Numbered from the stretch's first letter, positions 1 through 9,580 are shown. The stretch is 23,259 bases of DNA from Streptomyces californicus (GCF_000717645.1 NZ_JNZZ01000047.1:1-23259), one strand, 5' to 3'. Notes: a model not told the origin generated them from the sequence alone. Numbers and translations: made by a program.

Positions 1-49
1 CGCACCTGCCGCTCCGCCCCCGCTCACCGAACGACGAGAGTCCGCCGCC

Positions 50-3000
50 ATGTACGAGTTGTCCCGGGTCCGCCTCTACTCCATCGGGCCTGCCGGTGCG
101 CGCTACGCCGACACCGTCCTCGACCTGCGCGGCGTCGGCGCACCCGTCCCCGACCCCGCCCCCGCCCAGGCGGAGTTCTTCGAGGACGAGCCGGTCGGCC
201 CGCCCCGCCGACCCGCCCCCGCCGGCGTCCTCTTCCTGGAGAACGGCGGCGGCAAGTCCGTCCTGCTGAAGCTGATCTTCTCGGTGATGCTCCCCGGCCA
301 CCGCAACACCCTCGGCGGCGCCAGCTCCGGCGTGCTGCGCAAGTTCCTCCTCGCCGACGACTGCGGGCACGTCGCCCTGGAGTGGCAGCACACCCTCACC
401 GGTGAATGCGTCGTCGTCGGCAAGGTCAGCGAATGGCGGGGACGCCAGGTCTCCAACGACCCGCGCAAGTTCGCCGAGGCGTGGTACTCCTTCCGCCCCG
501 GCCCCGGCCTCAGCCTCGACAGCCTGCCCGTCGCGGAGTCCTCCGCCGTGGGCCGCCCCGCCGAAGGCGTCTCCGGCGCCCGCGGCAGGCGGCGCACCAT
601 GAAGGGCTTCCGCGACGCGCTGATGGACGCGGGCAAGTTCTACGCGCACCTCGACGTGCACTGGGAAGAGATCCACGACCGCTGGAACGAACACCTCGGC
701 GACCTCGGCCTCGACCCCGAACTCTTCCGCTACCAGCGCGAGATGAACGCCGACGAGGGCGAGGCCGCCGGCCTCTTCGCGGTGAAGAAGGACTCCGACT
801 TCACCGACCTCCTGCTCCGCGCCGTCACCGACACCCGCGACACCGACGGCCTCGCCGACCTGGTCAGCGGCTTCGGCAACAAGCTGGGCCGCCGCGCCGA
901 GCTGACCGCCGAACGCGACTTCACCGCGGGCTCCGTGGACCTCCTCGGCCGGATCGTCGAGGCCACCGACACCCGCGCCCGGACCCGCGACATCCACGCC
1001 GCCGCCGAACGCCGCACCCGCACCCTGGCCCGCAGGCTCTCCGCCCGCGCCGCCGAGGAGCGCGGCCGCACCGCCGAACTGGCCGAACAGGTCACCGCCG
1101 CCGCCCATACCGTCACCGGGGCCGAGTCGACCCGGGGCCGCCGCGCCCTGATCGCCGCCGAACTCGCCTACCGGCACGCCTCCCTGGCCCTGACCGCCGC
1201 CGAGAAGAGCGCGGCCGCGGGACGCAGGGAACTGGTCGAGGCCCGCACCCTCCACTCCGCCTGGCAGGCCGCCGAAGCCGTGCTGCGCCACCGCGCCGCC
1301 GCCGACCGCTCGGCCCGGGTGGCCGCCGCCATCCGCGAGGCCGAGCGCGACGCCGCCCCCGCCCTCGCCGCCCGCTCCGCCGCCGCCACCGACCTCGTCC
1401 GCGCCCTGCACCGGGCCGCCGAGGAGGGCGAACGCCTCGCCAACGAGGAGGAGGAGCGCTCCGACACCCTCCAGGCCACCGGCGAACGGGCCCACCGTGA
1501 CGCCACGGTCGCCGCCACCGAGGCCCAGCGCGCCCGCAGCGAGGCCGGACACCTGCGCCAGCGCCTGGCCGAGGTGGGCCAGGAGACCGCCGAAGCCGTA
1601 CGCGCCGGGTGGCTCGACGACTCCGCCCCCGACGCCGACCCCGCCCGCGCGGCCCTCGCCGCCAGCGACGCCGAACAGTCCGCCGTCGCCGCCTGGGACA
1701 CCGCCCGCGAAGCCGCCCGGTCCGCCGCCGACACCGCCCGCGAGGCGGCCGCCGCCGAGAGCCGCGCCGAACTGGCCGCCGCCCGCGCCGCCGACGGGGC
1801 CAGGGCCGCCGAGCAGTCCCACCAGGACGAGCTGCGCGCCGCCGAGTCCATCGCGGCCGACCCCCGCCTGGCGGAGCTGCTGGGTCTCCCCACCGCCACC
1901 GGCGTCCCGCACCCCCGCCGGGAGACCGGCGAGGGGACCCCCGGAGCCGGTCAGGGCGGCGCGGGCCGGCCCGGCGGCGACGGCACCGCCCCCACCGGCC
2001 CCGATGCGGAGGCCGCCGCCGCGACCACCGACCGGGGCGTGGCCCTGGCGGACCAGCCCGTCGCCCAACGGCCCCTGACCGCCGAGGAGTTCGACCGCAG
2101 CGCCGACGAACTGCGCGAGCTGCTCGACCAGTCCGTCGCCGCCGCCGAACGCCGCCTCTTCGACCTGCGCACCGCCGCCGCCGACGACGCCCGCATCCTC
2201 GGCGCGCTCGGCGAGGGCGGGCTGCTGCCGCCCGGCCCCGACGTCCTCGCCACCGTCGAGTACCTGGGCGAGCACGGCATCCCCGCCCTGCCCGGCTGGC
2301 GCTACCTCGCCCAGGCCGTCGACCCGGCCGACCACGCCGCCGTCCTCGCCGCCCGCCCCGAACTGGTCGACGGCGTCGTCATCACCGACCCCGACGCCCA
2401 CACCCGCGCCCGCGACGTCCTCGGCGGCGCGGCCCTGCTGCCCCGCTCCGCCGTGGCCGTCGGCACCGCCGCCGCCCTCCTCGCCCCCGTGCCCGCCCCC
2501 GGCGCCGGCCCGGACGGCCGGGGCGAAGGCGTCTTCCTCGTCCCGCCGAACCCGGCCATGCACGACGAACACGCCGCCGACGAGGAGCGCCACGCGCTGC
2601 GCAGCCGCGCCGCCGCCCGCGACGAGGACATCCGGACGCTGGCCGCCCGCCTCTCCGGCGACCGCGCCCTCGCCTCCCGCATCGGCTCCTGGCGCGCCGA
2701 CTGCCCGCCCGGCATGCTCGCCGAGCTGGCCGAGGCCGCAGCCACCGCCCGTACGGCCGCCGAGAGCGCCGAAGCCGTCCTCGCCGAGGCCCGCACCGTC
2801 CGCGCCGAAGCCGACGAGGCCGCCGCCGACACCGCCCGCGTCCGCGACGAGCGCCAGGAGGCCGCCCAGCGGGCCCGCCGCGCCGCCGACGCGCTGGCCG
2901 GGCTCGCCCACCGGCTCCGCGAACGCGCCGGCTGGCAGGCCCGTTTGCGTGAACTGGTCGACGAGGCCGCCGAGTCCGAGGCCCGCGCCGGCGTCTGCCT

Positions 3001-4831
3001 CGACCTCGCCCGCGCCGCCGACGAGGACCGCCGCGCCGCCCAGCGCGCCGGGGACGACGCCCGCCGCACCGCCCGCGCCCTGCGCGCCGAACGCGCCGAG
3101 ATCGCCGGCGTCCCCGAAGTCCTCCCCGAGGAGGACGAATCGAAGTCCCGCACCGCCCTGCCCACCCTGCGCGAGGCGTACCGGGCCGCGTCCCAGCTGT
3201 ACGAGAAGGTCGGCGTCGGCGCCGACCTGCGCGCGGAACAGGCCCGCGCCGAGAGCGACGAGAGCGCCGCCCTGGCCGAGCTGGACCGCCTCACCAACAA
3301 GGTCCGCACCCGCGCCGCCCAGCTCCTGGAGAGCACCGACGGAGCCGACGGCCCGTCCCGCCAGGCCGCCACCGCCCGCGCCGAGGCACACGTCCAGCTC
3401 CTGGAGACCCGGGCGTCCACCGCCAGCGAGCACCTCGGCCGGCTGCGCGGCGAGGCCGAACGGCTCGCCCCCGACGACGAACGCCCGCACCACACCGAAC
3501 TGCCCGAGGAACTGGCCCCGGCCGACGCCGAGAGCGCCCAGGCCCTGCTGCGCACCGCCACCGCCGAACTGGCCGACGCCACCGCCGCCCTGGACACCGC
3601 CCGCGCCGCCCACGGCGAACTGCTCCACGCCCACCGCACCGCCGAGGACTCCGCCGGAGGCTTCGACGAGACGGCCGCCCTGCTCCGCGACCTCCTGCGC
3701 GACCACGGCGCCGAGGAGGGGGCCGAGGACCCCGCCCCGTACTCCGGCACGCTGGAGGAGGCCCGGCAGTCCGCCGCCGAGTCCCGCCGCTCCCTGCGCG
3801 GCTGCAACGCCGACCTCTCGGCCGCCGAGAGCGCCGTCCGGGAAGCGAGCGACATCCTCGTCCGGCACGCCAACTCCACCCGGTACGAACAGGTCCGCAC
3901 CCCCGCCCGCCAGCAGATCCGCGAGCTGCCCGCCTCCGCCCTGCCCGAGCACGCCCGCAAGTGGGCCGACGCCTTCGCGCCCCGGCTCCGGGTCCTCACC
4001 GACGAGCTGGTCCAGCTCGAACGCAACCGGGACTCCATCGTCGACCGGCTGCGCGGACTGGTCGAGTCGGCGCTCACCACGCTCCGCTCCGCCCAGCGGC
4101 TCTCCCAGCTCCCCGAGGGGCTGGGGGAGTGGTCGGGACAGGAGTTCCTCCGGATCCGCTTCGAGGAACCCGACCAGGCCACCCTCACCGAACGGCTCGG
4201 CGAGGTCATCGACGAGGCCACCCACGCGGCCCTCAAGAAGAACTCCGACCTGCGCCGGGACGGGATGTCCCTGCTGCTGCGGGGCGTCGAGGCGGCGCTG
4301 CGGCCCAAGGGCATCGCGGTGGAGATCCTGAAACCGGACGCCGTGCTGCGCGCCGAGCGGGTCCCGGTCGGGCAGATGGGCGACGTCTTCTCCGGCGGCC
4401 AGCTCCTCACCGCGGCCATCGCCCTCTACTGCACGATGGCCGCGCTCCGCAGCAACGACCGGGGCCGCGACCGCCACCGGCACGCGGGCACCCTGTTCCT
4501 CGACAACCCGATCGGCCGCGCCAACGCCACGTATCTGCTGGAGCTCCAGCGGGCGGTGTCGGACGCGCTCGGCGTGCAACTGCTGTACACGACCGGCCTG
4601 TTCGACACGACCGCGCTCGCCGAGTTCCCCCTCGTCATCCGGCTGCGCAACGACGCCGACCTGAGGGCCGGGCTCAAGTACATCAGCGTGGAGGAGCATC
4701 TGCGCCCCGGCCTGCCGCAGCAGGACCCGGAGGGGGAGACGGTGCACGGCGAGATCACGGCGACCCGGATGTTCAAGCGGAACGAACAGGGCGCGGCCGA
4801 GCCTGCCGCCGCGCCGCAGCCCGACGCGTGA
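50..4831 (+). CDS. SMC/MukB-like coiled-coil ATPase (1593 aa)
   Basis: A very large ABC-type coiled-coil ATPase of SMC/MukB/Rad50 architecture. The N-terminal half of the head has a P-loop at residues 64-70 (ENGGGKS), where the first Gly of GxxxxGKS is Leu63. Long Ala/Arg/Glu-rich coiled coils run from about 280 to 610 and from about 860 to 1400. Between them are a Gly/Pro-rich linker (about 620-680) and a globular hinge-like domain (about 690-850). The C-terminal head half carries the ABC signature SGGQ at 1448-1451 and a Walker B LFLDNP, with Asp1485 followed by Asn1486 where SMC proteins have a catalytic Glu. Such proteins bind DNA and act in chromosome organisation, repair or anti-plasmid defence, and the exact role here is unknown. 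The start is the ATG at 50, with only a weak GA-rich upstream sequence. No stop codon precedes it in the window, so an upstream gene may be close or overlapping. An MksB/JetC-like role is inference; the ATPase architecture is secure. Confidence 0.85.
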   Translation: MYELSRVRLYSIGPAGARYADTVLDLRGVGAPVPDPAPAQAEFFEDEPVGPPRRPAPAGVLFLENGGGKSVLLKLIFSVMLPGHRNTLGGASSGVLRKFLLADDCGHVALEWQHTLTGECVVVGKVSEWRGRQVSNDPRKFAEAWYSFRPGPGLSLDSLPVAESSAVGRPAEGVSGARGRRRTMKGFRDALMDAGKFYAHLDVHWEEIHDRWNEHLGDLGLDPELFRYQREMNADEGEAAGLFAVKKDSDFTDLLLRAVTDTRDTDGLADLVSGFGNKLGRRAELTAERDFTAGSVDLLGRIVEATDTRARTRDIHAAAERRTRTLARRLSARAAEERGRTAELAEQVTAAAHTVTGAESTRGRRALIAAELAYRHASLALTAAEKSAAAGRRELVEARTLHSAWQAAEAVLRHRAAADRSARVAAAIREAERDAAPALAARSAAATDLVRALHRAAEEGERLANEEEERSDTLQATGERAHRDATVAATEAQRARSEAGHLRQRLAEVGQETAEAVRAGWLDDSAPDADPARAALAASDAEQSAVAAWDTAREAARSAADTAREAAAAESRAELAAARAADGARAAEQSHQDELRAAESIAADPRLAELLGLPTATGVPHPRRETGEGTPGAGQGGAGRPGGDGTAPTGPDAEAAAATTDRGVALADQPVAQRPLTAEEFDRSADELRELLDQSVAAAERRLFDLRTAAADDARILGALGEGGLLPPGPDVLATVEYLGEHGIPALPGWRYLAQAVDPADHAAVLAARPELVDGVVITDPDAHTRARDVLGGAALLPRSAVAVGTAAALLAPVPAPGAGPDGRGEGVFLVPPNPAMHDEHAADEERHALRSRAAARDEDIRTLAARLSGDRALASRIGSWRADCPPGMLAELAEAAATARTAAESAEAVLAEARTVRAEADEAAADTARVRDERQEAAQRARRAADALAGLAHRLRERAGWQARLRELVDEAAESEARAGVCLDLARAADEDRRAAQRAGDDARRTARALRAERAEIAGVPEVLPEEDESKSRTALPTLREAYRAASQLYEKVGVGADLRAEQARAESDESAALAELDRLTNKVRTRAAQLLESTDGADGPSRQAATARAEAHVQLLETRASTASEHLGRLRGEAERLAPDDERPHHTELPEELAPADAESAQALLRTATAELADATAALDTARAAHGELLHAHRTAEDSAGGFDETAALLRDLLRDHGAEEGAEDPAPYSGTLEEARQSAAESRRSLRGCNADLSAAESAVREASDILVRHANSTRYEQVRTPARQQIRELPASALPEHARKWADAFAPRLRVLTDELVQLERNRDSIVDRLRGLVESALTTLRSAQRLSQLPEGLGEWSGQEFLRIRFEEPDQATLTERLGEVIDEATHAALKKNSDLRRDGMSLLLRGVEAALRPKGIAVEILKPDAVLRAERVPVGQMGDVFSGGQLLTAAIALYCTMAALRSNDRGRDRHRHAGTLFLDNPIGRANATYLLELQRAVSDALGVQLLYTTGLFDTTALAEFPLVIRLRNDADLRAGLKYISVEEHLRPGLPQQDPEGETVHGEITATRMFKRNEQGAAEPAAAPQPDA

Positions 4832-4964
4832 CCACCGACCGCCGCTCGCGACAGGACCGCCGCACCGGGCCGCCGCCCGCGATCGCCGGTCACGCCCGGC
4901 GTTCGGGCGCGACCGGTCGGCAGATCCGTCCGGCGCCCGGGTACGACGCGTCGGCGGATCCGCC

Positions 4965-4985
4965 CCGCGTCCGGACGTGACGCGG
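4965..4985. terminator. Possible hairpin after the SMC-like gene
   Basis: A 7-bp perfect stem, CCGCGTC pairing with GACGCGG over a 7-nt loop, lies in the 220-bp gap between two convergent genes. A 12-bp palindrome, GGCGGATCCGCC, sits just before it at 4953-4964. There is no T-tract. At this GC content such hairpins arise easily, so this is only a plausible termination region. Confidence 0.3.
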
Positions 4986-5051
4986 CGGCAGACCGCCCGT
5001 CAGCCCCGGACAACCGCCGCGGCGTTCGGGCCCGGAGCCCGGACGCGGCGG

Positions 5052-5522
5052 TCAGGCCCGGGAGAGGTCCCCGGCGCTCCGGCGGGGACCTATGCCGCCG
5101 CCCGTGCCGTCCCGCTCGGCCGCCCGCTCGGCCCGGCGGGACCGGCGCCGCTCACGGCGTATCTGCCGGGCCGAGCTGCTCGGCACGGACACCACGCCGT
5201 GGCGCTGGTTCCACACCTGCCGGGTCACCCAGACGTCGAGGACGGCCCAGGTGGCGACCACCGTGCTGGCCACGCTGCTGAGCACCATCGGGAAGGCCAG
5301 CCAGGAGCCGGTCAACGTGCTCAGAAAGGCGACCATCGCCTGGATGATCGTGAACGACATGATCAGGACGGCGCGCACGGCGGCCGTCCGCACCGCGTCG
5401 GGCATCCGGCGCTTCGAGGCCGGCTCCTCCACCCACAACTGCCGCGGTGCCCGCTGCCCGTCCGCGGCACCTCCCCGCGCGGCCGCCGACGCTCCGGCGC
5501 TCCCGCGTTCCTGCGTGCTCAA
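5052..5522 (-). CDS. Small membrane protein of unknown function (156 aa)
   Basis: I do not recognise this family. The protein has a polar N-terminal segment (1-45), two hydrophobic helices at about 50-70 and 74-97 separated by a short turn, and a strongly basic Arg-rich tail (about 118-136) that should lie in the cytoplasm. I chose the TTG start at 5522 because GGAG lies 9 nt upstream of it. An upstream in-frame TTG at 5531 abuts the same GGAG too closely, and a longer frame reaching 5615 has no ribosome binding site. It is divergent from the conservon and convergent with the SMC-like gene. A link to conservon signalling is possible from position only. Confidence 0.6.
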   Translation of the reverse strand: MSTQERGSAGASAAARGGAADGQRAPRQLWVEEPASKRRMPDAVRTAAVRAVLIMSFTIIQAMVAFLSTLTGSWLAFPMVLSSVASTVVATWAVLDVWVTRQVWNQRHGVVSVPSSSARQIRRERRRSRRAERAAERDGTGGGIGPRRSAGDLSRA

Positions 5523-6027
5523 GGTCTTCAACTCCCCACCACCGTCCGACTTCAGGGTGGCTGCCCGGCTTGCGCCGGTTCTACGCGGGCGGAATGCATC
5601 CGTCCTGCCGCGCACGACCCCACCGTGCGTCTACCCCGTACATATGGACGAACCGCCCGTCCTGAAAATTCCCCTGAAAACACACGCGCAGGGCACAGAA
5701 GGTCACGGGCCGAATAATTCCAGCCAACTGATACGTGCCGGTACGAGGGAGTCCGGTCGGGGCCGTCTGTCGCTTTCGCGTATTTCATCGCCCGGAATAC
5801 CGGGACAACTCATCGTCAAACGCCAGGTGGTCGGCTGAAAACCATCCGGACGTGTCTTCGAGTTGTCTCTGTGTCAGTAGTAGGCTCGCGCCGTTTATTG
5901 ACGCAGGACGGACCTCGCCCGCGTCCACCCGATGCGCACCGGAGCACGCACGGTACGCGCCGGGGCGGAGCCGAGGGCCGACCGGGAGAGACCACCCCCG
6001 CGACGCGGGGTCGATCTGGGGGAGGCC
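5523..6027. other. Divergent intergenic region between membrane protein and cvnA
   Basis: This 505-bp spacer is clearly more AT-rich than its surroundings, and I see no convincing gene in it. Visible elements are a direct repeat CCTGAAAA at 5661-5668 and 5673-5680 (12-bp period), a small palindrome GAATAATTC near 5713, and a 5-bp inverted repeat CCCGG-AATA-CCGGG at 5791-5804. On the minus strand one copy of the repeat (TTTTCA) stands 18 nt from TATGTA, a weak promoter candidate for the membrane-protein gene. On the plus strand TAGGCT (about 5881) and TTGACG (about 5899) are fragments of promoter-like sequence without a good partner. It is probably the control region for both flanking genes. 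Confidence 0.5.
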
Positions 6028-9000
6028 ATGCGCTTTCGCGGGAAGTCCATCCGCAGGAAGATCGTGGCGTTGCTGCTGGTGCCGCTCGTCTCCCTCACGG
6101 GCCTCTGGGTCTTCGCCACCTACGTCACCGGCCGTCAGGCCGACGAGCTGATGACCGCAGGATCGATCGTCGAGGAGGTCGGCTACCCGCTGGAGGACGC
6201 CGTCCGCGCCGTCCAGGCCGAACGGCGCCAGACCCTCGTCTTCCTCGCCGACCCCCGCGCCTCCGACGCCCTGCCCCTCCTCATACGCCAGCGCGCCGTC
6301 ACCGACCGCGTCGTGGACCAGGTCAGGCGCAACTCCCGGGCCGCCGACGTCCGTGACGCGCTGAGCGAGGCCGACGCCCGCCGCCTGGACGCGATCCTCA
6401 GCGCCGTCGACGGGCTGGGGGCCCTGCGCGAGTCGGTCGAGAACCGCACCATCAGCAGGGCGAGGGCGCTGGACTTCTACAACGGTCTCATCGACCCCTG
6501 CTACCGCTTCCTCAGCGGGCTGCACGCCGTGGAGAACGTGGCGCTGGACAAGCAGATGCGCGCCCTGGTCGGGGTCTCCCGAGCCCGCGAGACGCTCTCG
6601 CGCGAGGACGCGCTGGTCGCCTCCGGCCTCATCGCCGGCCGCTTCACCACCCCCGAACTCCGCCACATCTCCGGCCTCGTGGCCCAGCGGGAGCTGCTCT
6701 ACGAGGTCAGCCTGGAGAACCTCCCGGCCGACGAGCGCCGACGCGTCCAGCAGTTCTGGGGCAGCCCCGGCACCGAACCCCTGCGGACCGCCGAGGACGC
6801 CCTGATCTCCGCCGGCCCGACGACGCGTCCCGACGTCGTCGACGTCAAGCGCTGGGAGGAGGCCGCGGTACCCGTCCTCGACCGCCTCGCGGGCGACGCG
6901 GAGGAGATGGGCAACCGCTTCCAGGACCGCGCCGCGCCGGTCGGCCACCGGGTGCTCGCCCAGGCCGGCATCGCCGGGGTCCTCGGCTTCCTCGCCCTGA
7001 CCGTCTCCGTGTTCGTCTCGGTGCGGATCGGCCGGCAACTCGTCCGCGACCTCTCCCGGCTGCGCAAGGACGCCCACGAGGTTTCCGGCGTACGCCTGCC
7101 GAGCGTCATGCGCAGGCTGGCGGCGGGCGAGCAGGTGGACGTCGAGACCGAGGCCCCGCACCTCAGCTACGAGCCCGACGAGATCGGCCAGGTCGGACAG
7201 GCCCTCAACACCCTCCAGCGCGCCGCCGTCGAGGCCGCCGTCAAACAGGCGGACATGCGGCGCGGCGTCTCCGAGGTCTTCGTCAACCTCGCCCGCCGCA
7301 ACCAGGTCCTCCTGCACCGCCAGCTCACCCTGCTGGACGCGATGGAGCGCCGCACCGAGAACAGCGACGAACTGGCCGACCTGTTCCGCCTCGACCACCT
7401 CACGACCCGTATGCGACGGCACGCGGAAGGGCTCGTGATCCTCTCCGGCGCGGCCCCCTCCCGCCAGTGGCGCAAGCCCATCCAGCTGATGGACGTGGTG
7501 CGGGCCGCCGTCGCCGAGGTCGAGGACTACGAACGCATCGAGGTCCGGCGCCTCGCCCGGATCGGCGTCGGCGGCCCCGCCGTGGCCGACCTCACCCACC
7601 TGATCGCCGAACTCCTGGAGAACGCCACCGTCTTCTCGCCCCCGCACACCGCGGTCCAGGTGCACGGCGAACGCGTCTCCAACGGCTTCACGCTCGAAAT
7701 CCACGACCGGGGCCTCGGCATGGCCCCCGAGGTGCTCCTCGACGCCAACCTGCGGCTCGCCGAGACCCCCGACTTCGAACTCTCCGACACCGACCGGCTC
7801 GGCCTGTTCGTCGTCAGCCGGCTCGCCCAGCGCCAGAACGTCCGGGTCTCCCTGCAGAAATCGCCGTACGGAGGCACCACCGCGGTCGTGTTCATCCCGG
7901 CCGCCCTGCTCACCGAGGCCCCCGACACCCACGGCACCGGGTTCCGCCTCGACCGCCGGGCCGAACGCGCGATCGGCGCCGGCCAGGAGACGGCCGCGGG
8001 CACGCCGGGCGCCACCCCGGGAGGGGAGCGCCGCGTCAACGGCAGGTCCGCCGTCCTGGCCCCCGTACCCACCGGGCTCTCCGGACCGGGCGTCCTGGAC
8101 GGGCCGGTCGAACTGGAGGCCCCGGTCGGCCCCCTGGACTTCGCGGACGATCCGCTGGACCGTACGCCGGACCCCGCCCTGGACCCGGCGCTAGGCCCCG
8201 TCCTGGACGGCGTCTCCGACCTGGAGGACACCGAGAGCGAACGCGGCGGCATCTTCCGCGCCCGGGACCTGCGCCGCGACGGCGACCGCGAACCGGGCGG
8301 CCCCCGCCGGCACACCGACCGCGACCAGCACCAGCAGGCCCGCGACTCCGGCGACGGCCCCTCGGCGGAGGTCCGCCCGATGCGTCCCGCCGGCCCCGTC
8401 CCGCTGCCCCGCCGCACCCCGCCGACGCTGGTCAGCGACCGGGGCCGCCGTGTCGGCGAGCCGGACGACGGTACGGGCCCGGCCTCCGCGAAGGCCACCG
8501 GACCGGTCCCGCACGGCTCCGGCCGGCGGACCGACGACCCGGCCGACGAGCCCGCCGCCTCCGAAGCCCCCTGGACGACGCGGGCCGCCGCCCGCCGCGC
8601 GACGACGGCGCAGAACACCGCGCAGACCCCCCGCGCGACGGAGACCCCCGGCGCCTCCGAGCCCCCGTTCGCGCCGGAGCCGCCCCGCGCGGCCGAGCGG
8701 GACCGGGGCGCGTCGGAGCCCCCGGCCACCGCGGAGACGTCCCGTCCGGTGGAGCGCCCCCGCATCCCCGGGCCACGCCGTGACGGCTCCTCGGCCCCGG
8801 AGACCGTGGGAGGGCTGCCCCGGCGCGTCCGGCAGGCCAGTCTCGCCCGCCAGCTCCGGGAGGAGGCCGCCGAACGTGCACCGCAGCGGGCCCCCGCGGA
8901 CACCGTCGACGACGCGGAACGCGACGCGGAGGAGGTACGCGCCCGCATGGCCTCGCTCCAGCGGGGCTGGCAGCGCGGCCGCAGGCAGAACGAGGAAGCC

Positions 9001-9138
9001 ACCGAGAACGCCGCGAGGACCGAGCACCACGGCACCACCGCGCACACCCAGGCCACCGACAGCACGGAGAACGCCGACGACACCGGCGCCCCCGGTGGCA
9101 CAGCACGAGGAACCACTCCGGGAGGGGACGGTCGATGA
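6028..9138 (+). CDS. cvnA: Conservon sensor histidine-kinase-like protein CvnA (1036 aa)
   Basis: First gene of a conservon, the Streptomyces membrane complex likened to a GPCR/G-protein module. Order: TM1 (12-32), an extracytoplasmic helical nitrate/nitrite-sensor-like domain (about 40-305), TM2 (about 310-332), HAMP (about 333-405), a dimerisation-like helix with His457 in LDHLTTR, and an HATPase domain. The HATPase has an N box with Glu528, Glu531 and Asn532, a G1 box DRGLGM (560-565), a G2 GLFVVSRLA and a G3 YGGTT (614-618). From about 640 to the end is a Pro/Arg/acidic low-complexity tail, probably disordered. I prefer the ATG at 6028, just after GGGGGAGG and directly before the basic N-terminus and TM1. 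An in-frame ATG at 5932 would add 32 residues without a ribosome binding site. The stop overlaps cvnB by ATGA. The ligand is unknown, and phosphotransfer through His457 is inferred only. Confidence 0.92.
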   Translation: MRFRGKSIRRKIVALLLVPLVSLTGLWVFATYVTGRQADELMTAGSIVEEVGYPLEDAVRAVQAERRQTLVFLADPRASDALPLLIRQRAVTDRVVDQVRRNSRAADVRDALSEADARRLDAILSAVDGLGALRESVENRTISRARALDFYNGLIDPCYRFLSGLHAVENVALDKQMRALVGVSRARETLSREDALVASGLIAGRFTTPELRHISGLVAQRELLYEVSLENLPADERRRVQQFWGSPGTEPLRTAEDALISAGPTTRPDVVDVKRWEEAAVPVLDRLAGDAEEMGNRFQDRAAPVGHRVLAQAGIAGVLGFLALTVSVFVSVRIGRQLVRDLSRLRKDAHEVSGVRLPSVMRRLAAGEQVDVETEAPHLSYEPDEIGQVGQALNTLQRAAVEAAVKQADMRRGVSEVFVNLARRNQVLLHRQLTLLDAMERRTENSDELADLFRLDHLTTRMRRHAEGLVILSGAAPSRQWRKPIQLMDVVRAAVAEVEDYERIEVRRLARIGVGGPAVADLTHLIAELLENATVFSPPHTAVQVHGERVSNGFTLEIHDRGLGMAPEVLLDANLRLAETPDFELSDTDRLGLFVVSRLAQRQNVRVSLQKSPYGGTTAVVFIPAALLTEAPDTHGTGFRLDRRAERAIGAGQETAAGTPGATPGGERRVNGRSAVLAPVPTGLSGPGVLDGPVELEAPVGPLDFADDPLDRTPDPALDPALGPVLDGVSDLEDTESERGGIFRARDLRRDGDREPGGPRRHTDRDQHQQARDSGDGPSAEVRPMRPAGPVPLPRRTPPTLVSDRGRRVGEPDDGTGPASAKATGPVPHGSGRRTDDPADEPAASEAPWTTRAAARRATTAQNTAQTPRATETPGASEPPFAPEPPRAAERDRGASEPPATAETSRPVERPRIPGPRRDGSSAPETVGGLPRRVRQASLARQLREEAAERAPQRAPADTVDDAERDAEEVRARMASLQRGWQRGRRQNEEATENAARTEHHGTTAHTQATDSTENADDTGAPGGTARGTTPGGDGR

Positions 9139-9578
9139 CCGCACCGAACGCCGCAGCACACAACCCCGCACGCCACGGCTCGGGCGAGCTGAACTGGCTG
9201 CTCGACGAACTCGTCCAGCGCGTCGCCAGCATCCGCAAGGCGCTGGTGCTCTCCAGCGACGGACTCGCCACCGGCGCGTCGGCGGACCTGACCCGTGAGG
9301 ACAGCGAGCACCTCGCCGCCGTCGCCTCCGGCTTCCACAGCCTCGCCAAGGGCGTCGGCCACCACTTCGACGCCGGCCGGGTCCGCCAGACCGTCGTCGA
9401 ACTGGACGAGGCGTTCCTCTTCGTCACGGCCGCCGGCGACGGGAGCTGTCTCGCCGTCCTGGCCGAGGCGGACTCCGACGTGGGCCAGGTCGCGTACGAG
9501 ATGACGCTGATGGTCAAGCGCGTGGGGGCGCACCTGGCCAACGCCCCACGGACGACCGGTCAGCCCGCCGGAGGGTGA
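9135..9578 (+). CDS. cvnB: Conservon Roadblock/LC7 protein CvnB (147 aa)
   Basis: A Roadblock/LC7-domain protein (about residues 17-135) with the typical start GELNWLLDELVQRV, then ALVLSSDGL, a central helix and the strand pair around FLFVTAAGDGSCLAVLA. Proteins of this family act as small dimeric scaffolds or regulators of Ras-like GTPases, as MglB does for MglA. In the conservon this one is expected to link CvnA to the GTPase CvnD at the inner membrane. The ATG start lies in the ATGA overlap with the cvnA stop and is preceded by GGGAGGGG, so translation is coupled. Length and motifs are normal for the family. Confidence 0.93.
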   Translation: MTAPNAAAHNPARHGSGELNWLLDELVQRVASIRKALVLSSDGLATGASADLTREDSEHLAAVASGFHSLAKGVGHHFDAGRVRQTVVELDEAFLFVTAAGDGSCLAVLAEADSDVGQVAYEMTLMVKRVGAHLANAPRTTGQPAGG

Positions 9579-9580
9579 GC

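Noticed and set aside
4944..4964. Palindromes CGACGCGTCG and GGCGGATCCGCC as protein-binding sites
   Set aside because: Such perfect GC palindromes are frequent by chance at this composition, and the location between convergent gene ends does not suggest an operator.
4827..4980. Possible 50-aa GTG-started frame overlapping the SMC-like stop codon
   Set aside because: It is only an Arg/Pro-rich tail of a shadow frame, has no own ribosome binding site, and codes for a composition typical of out-of-frame high-GC DNA.
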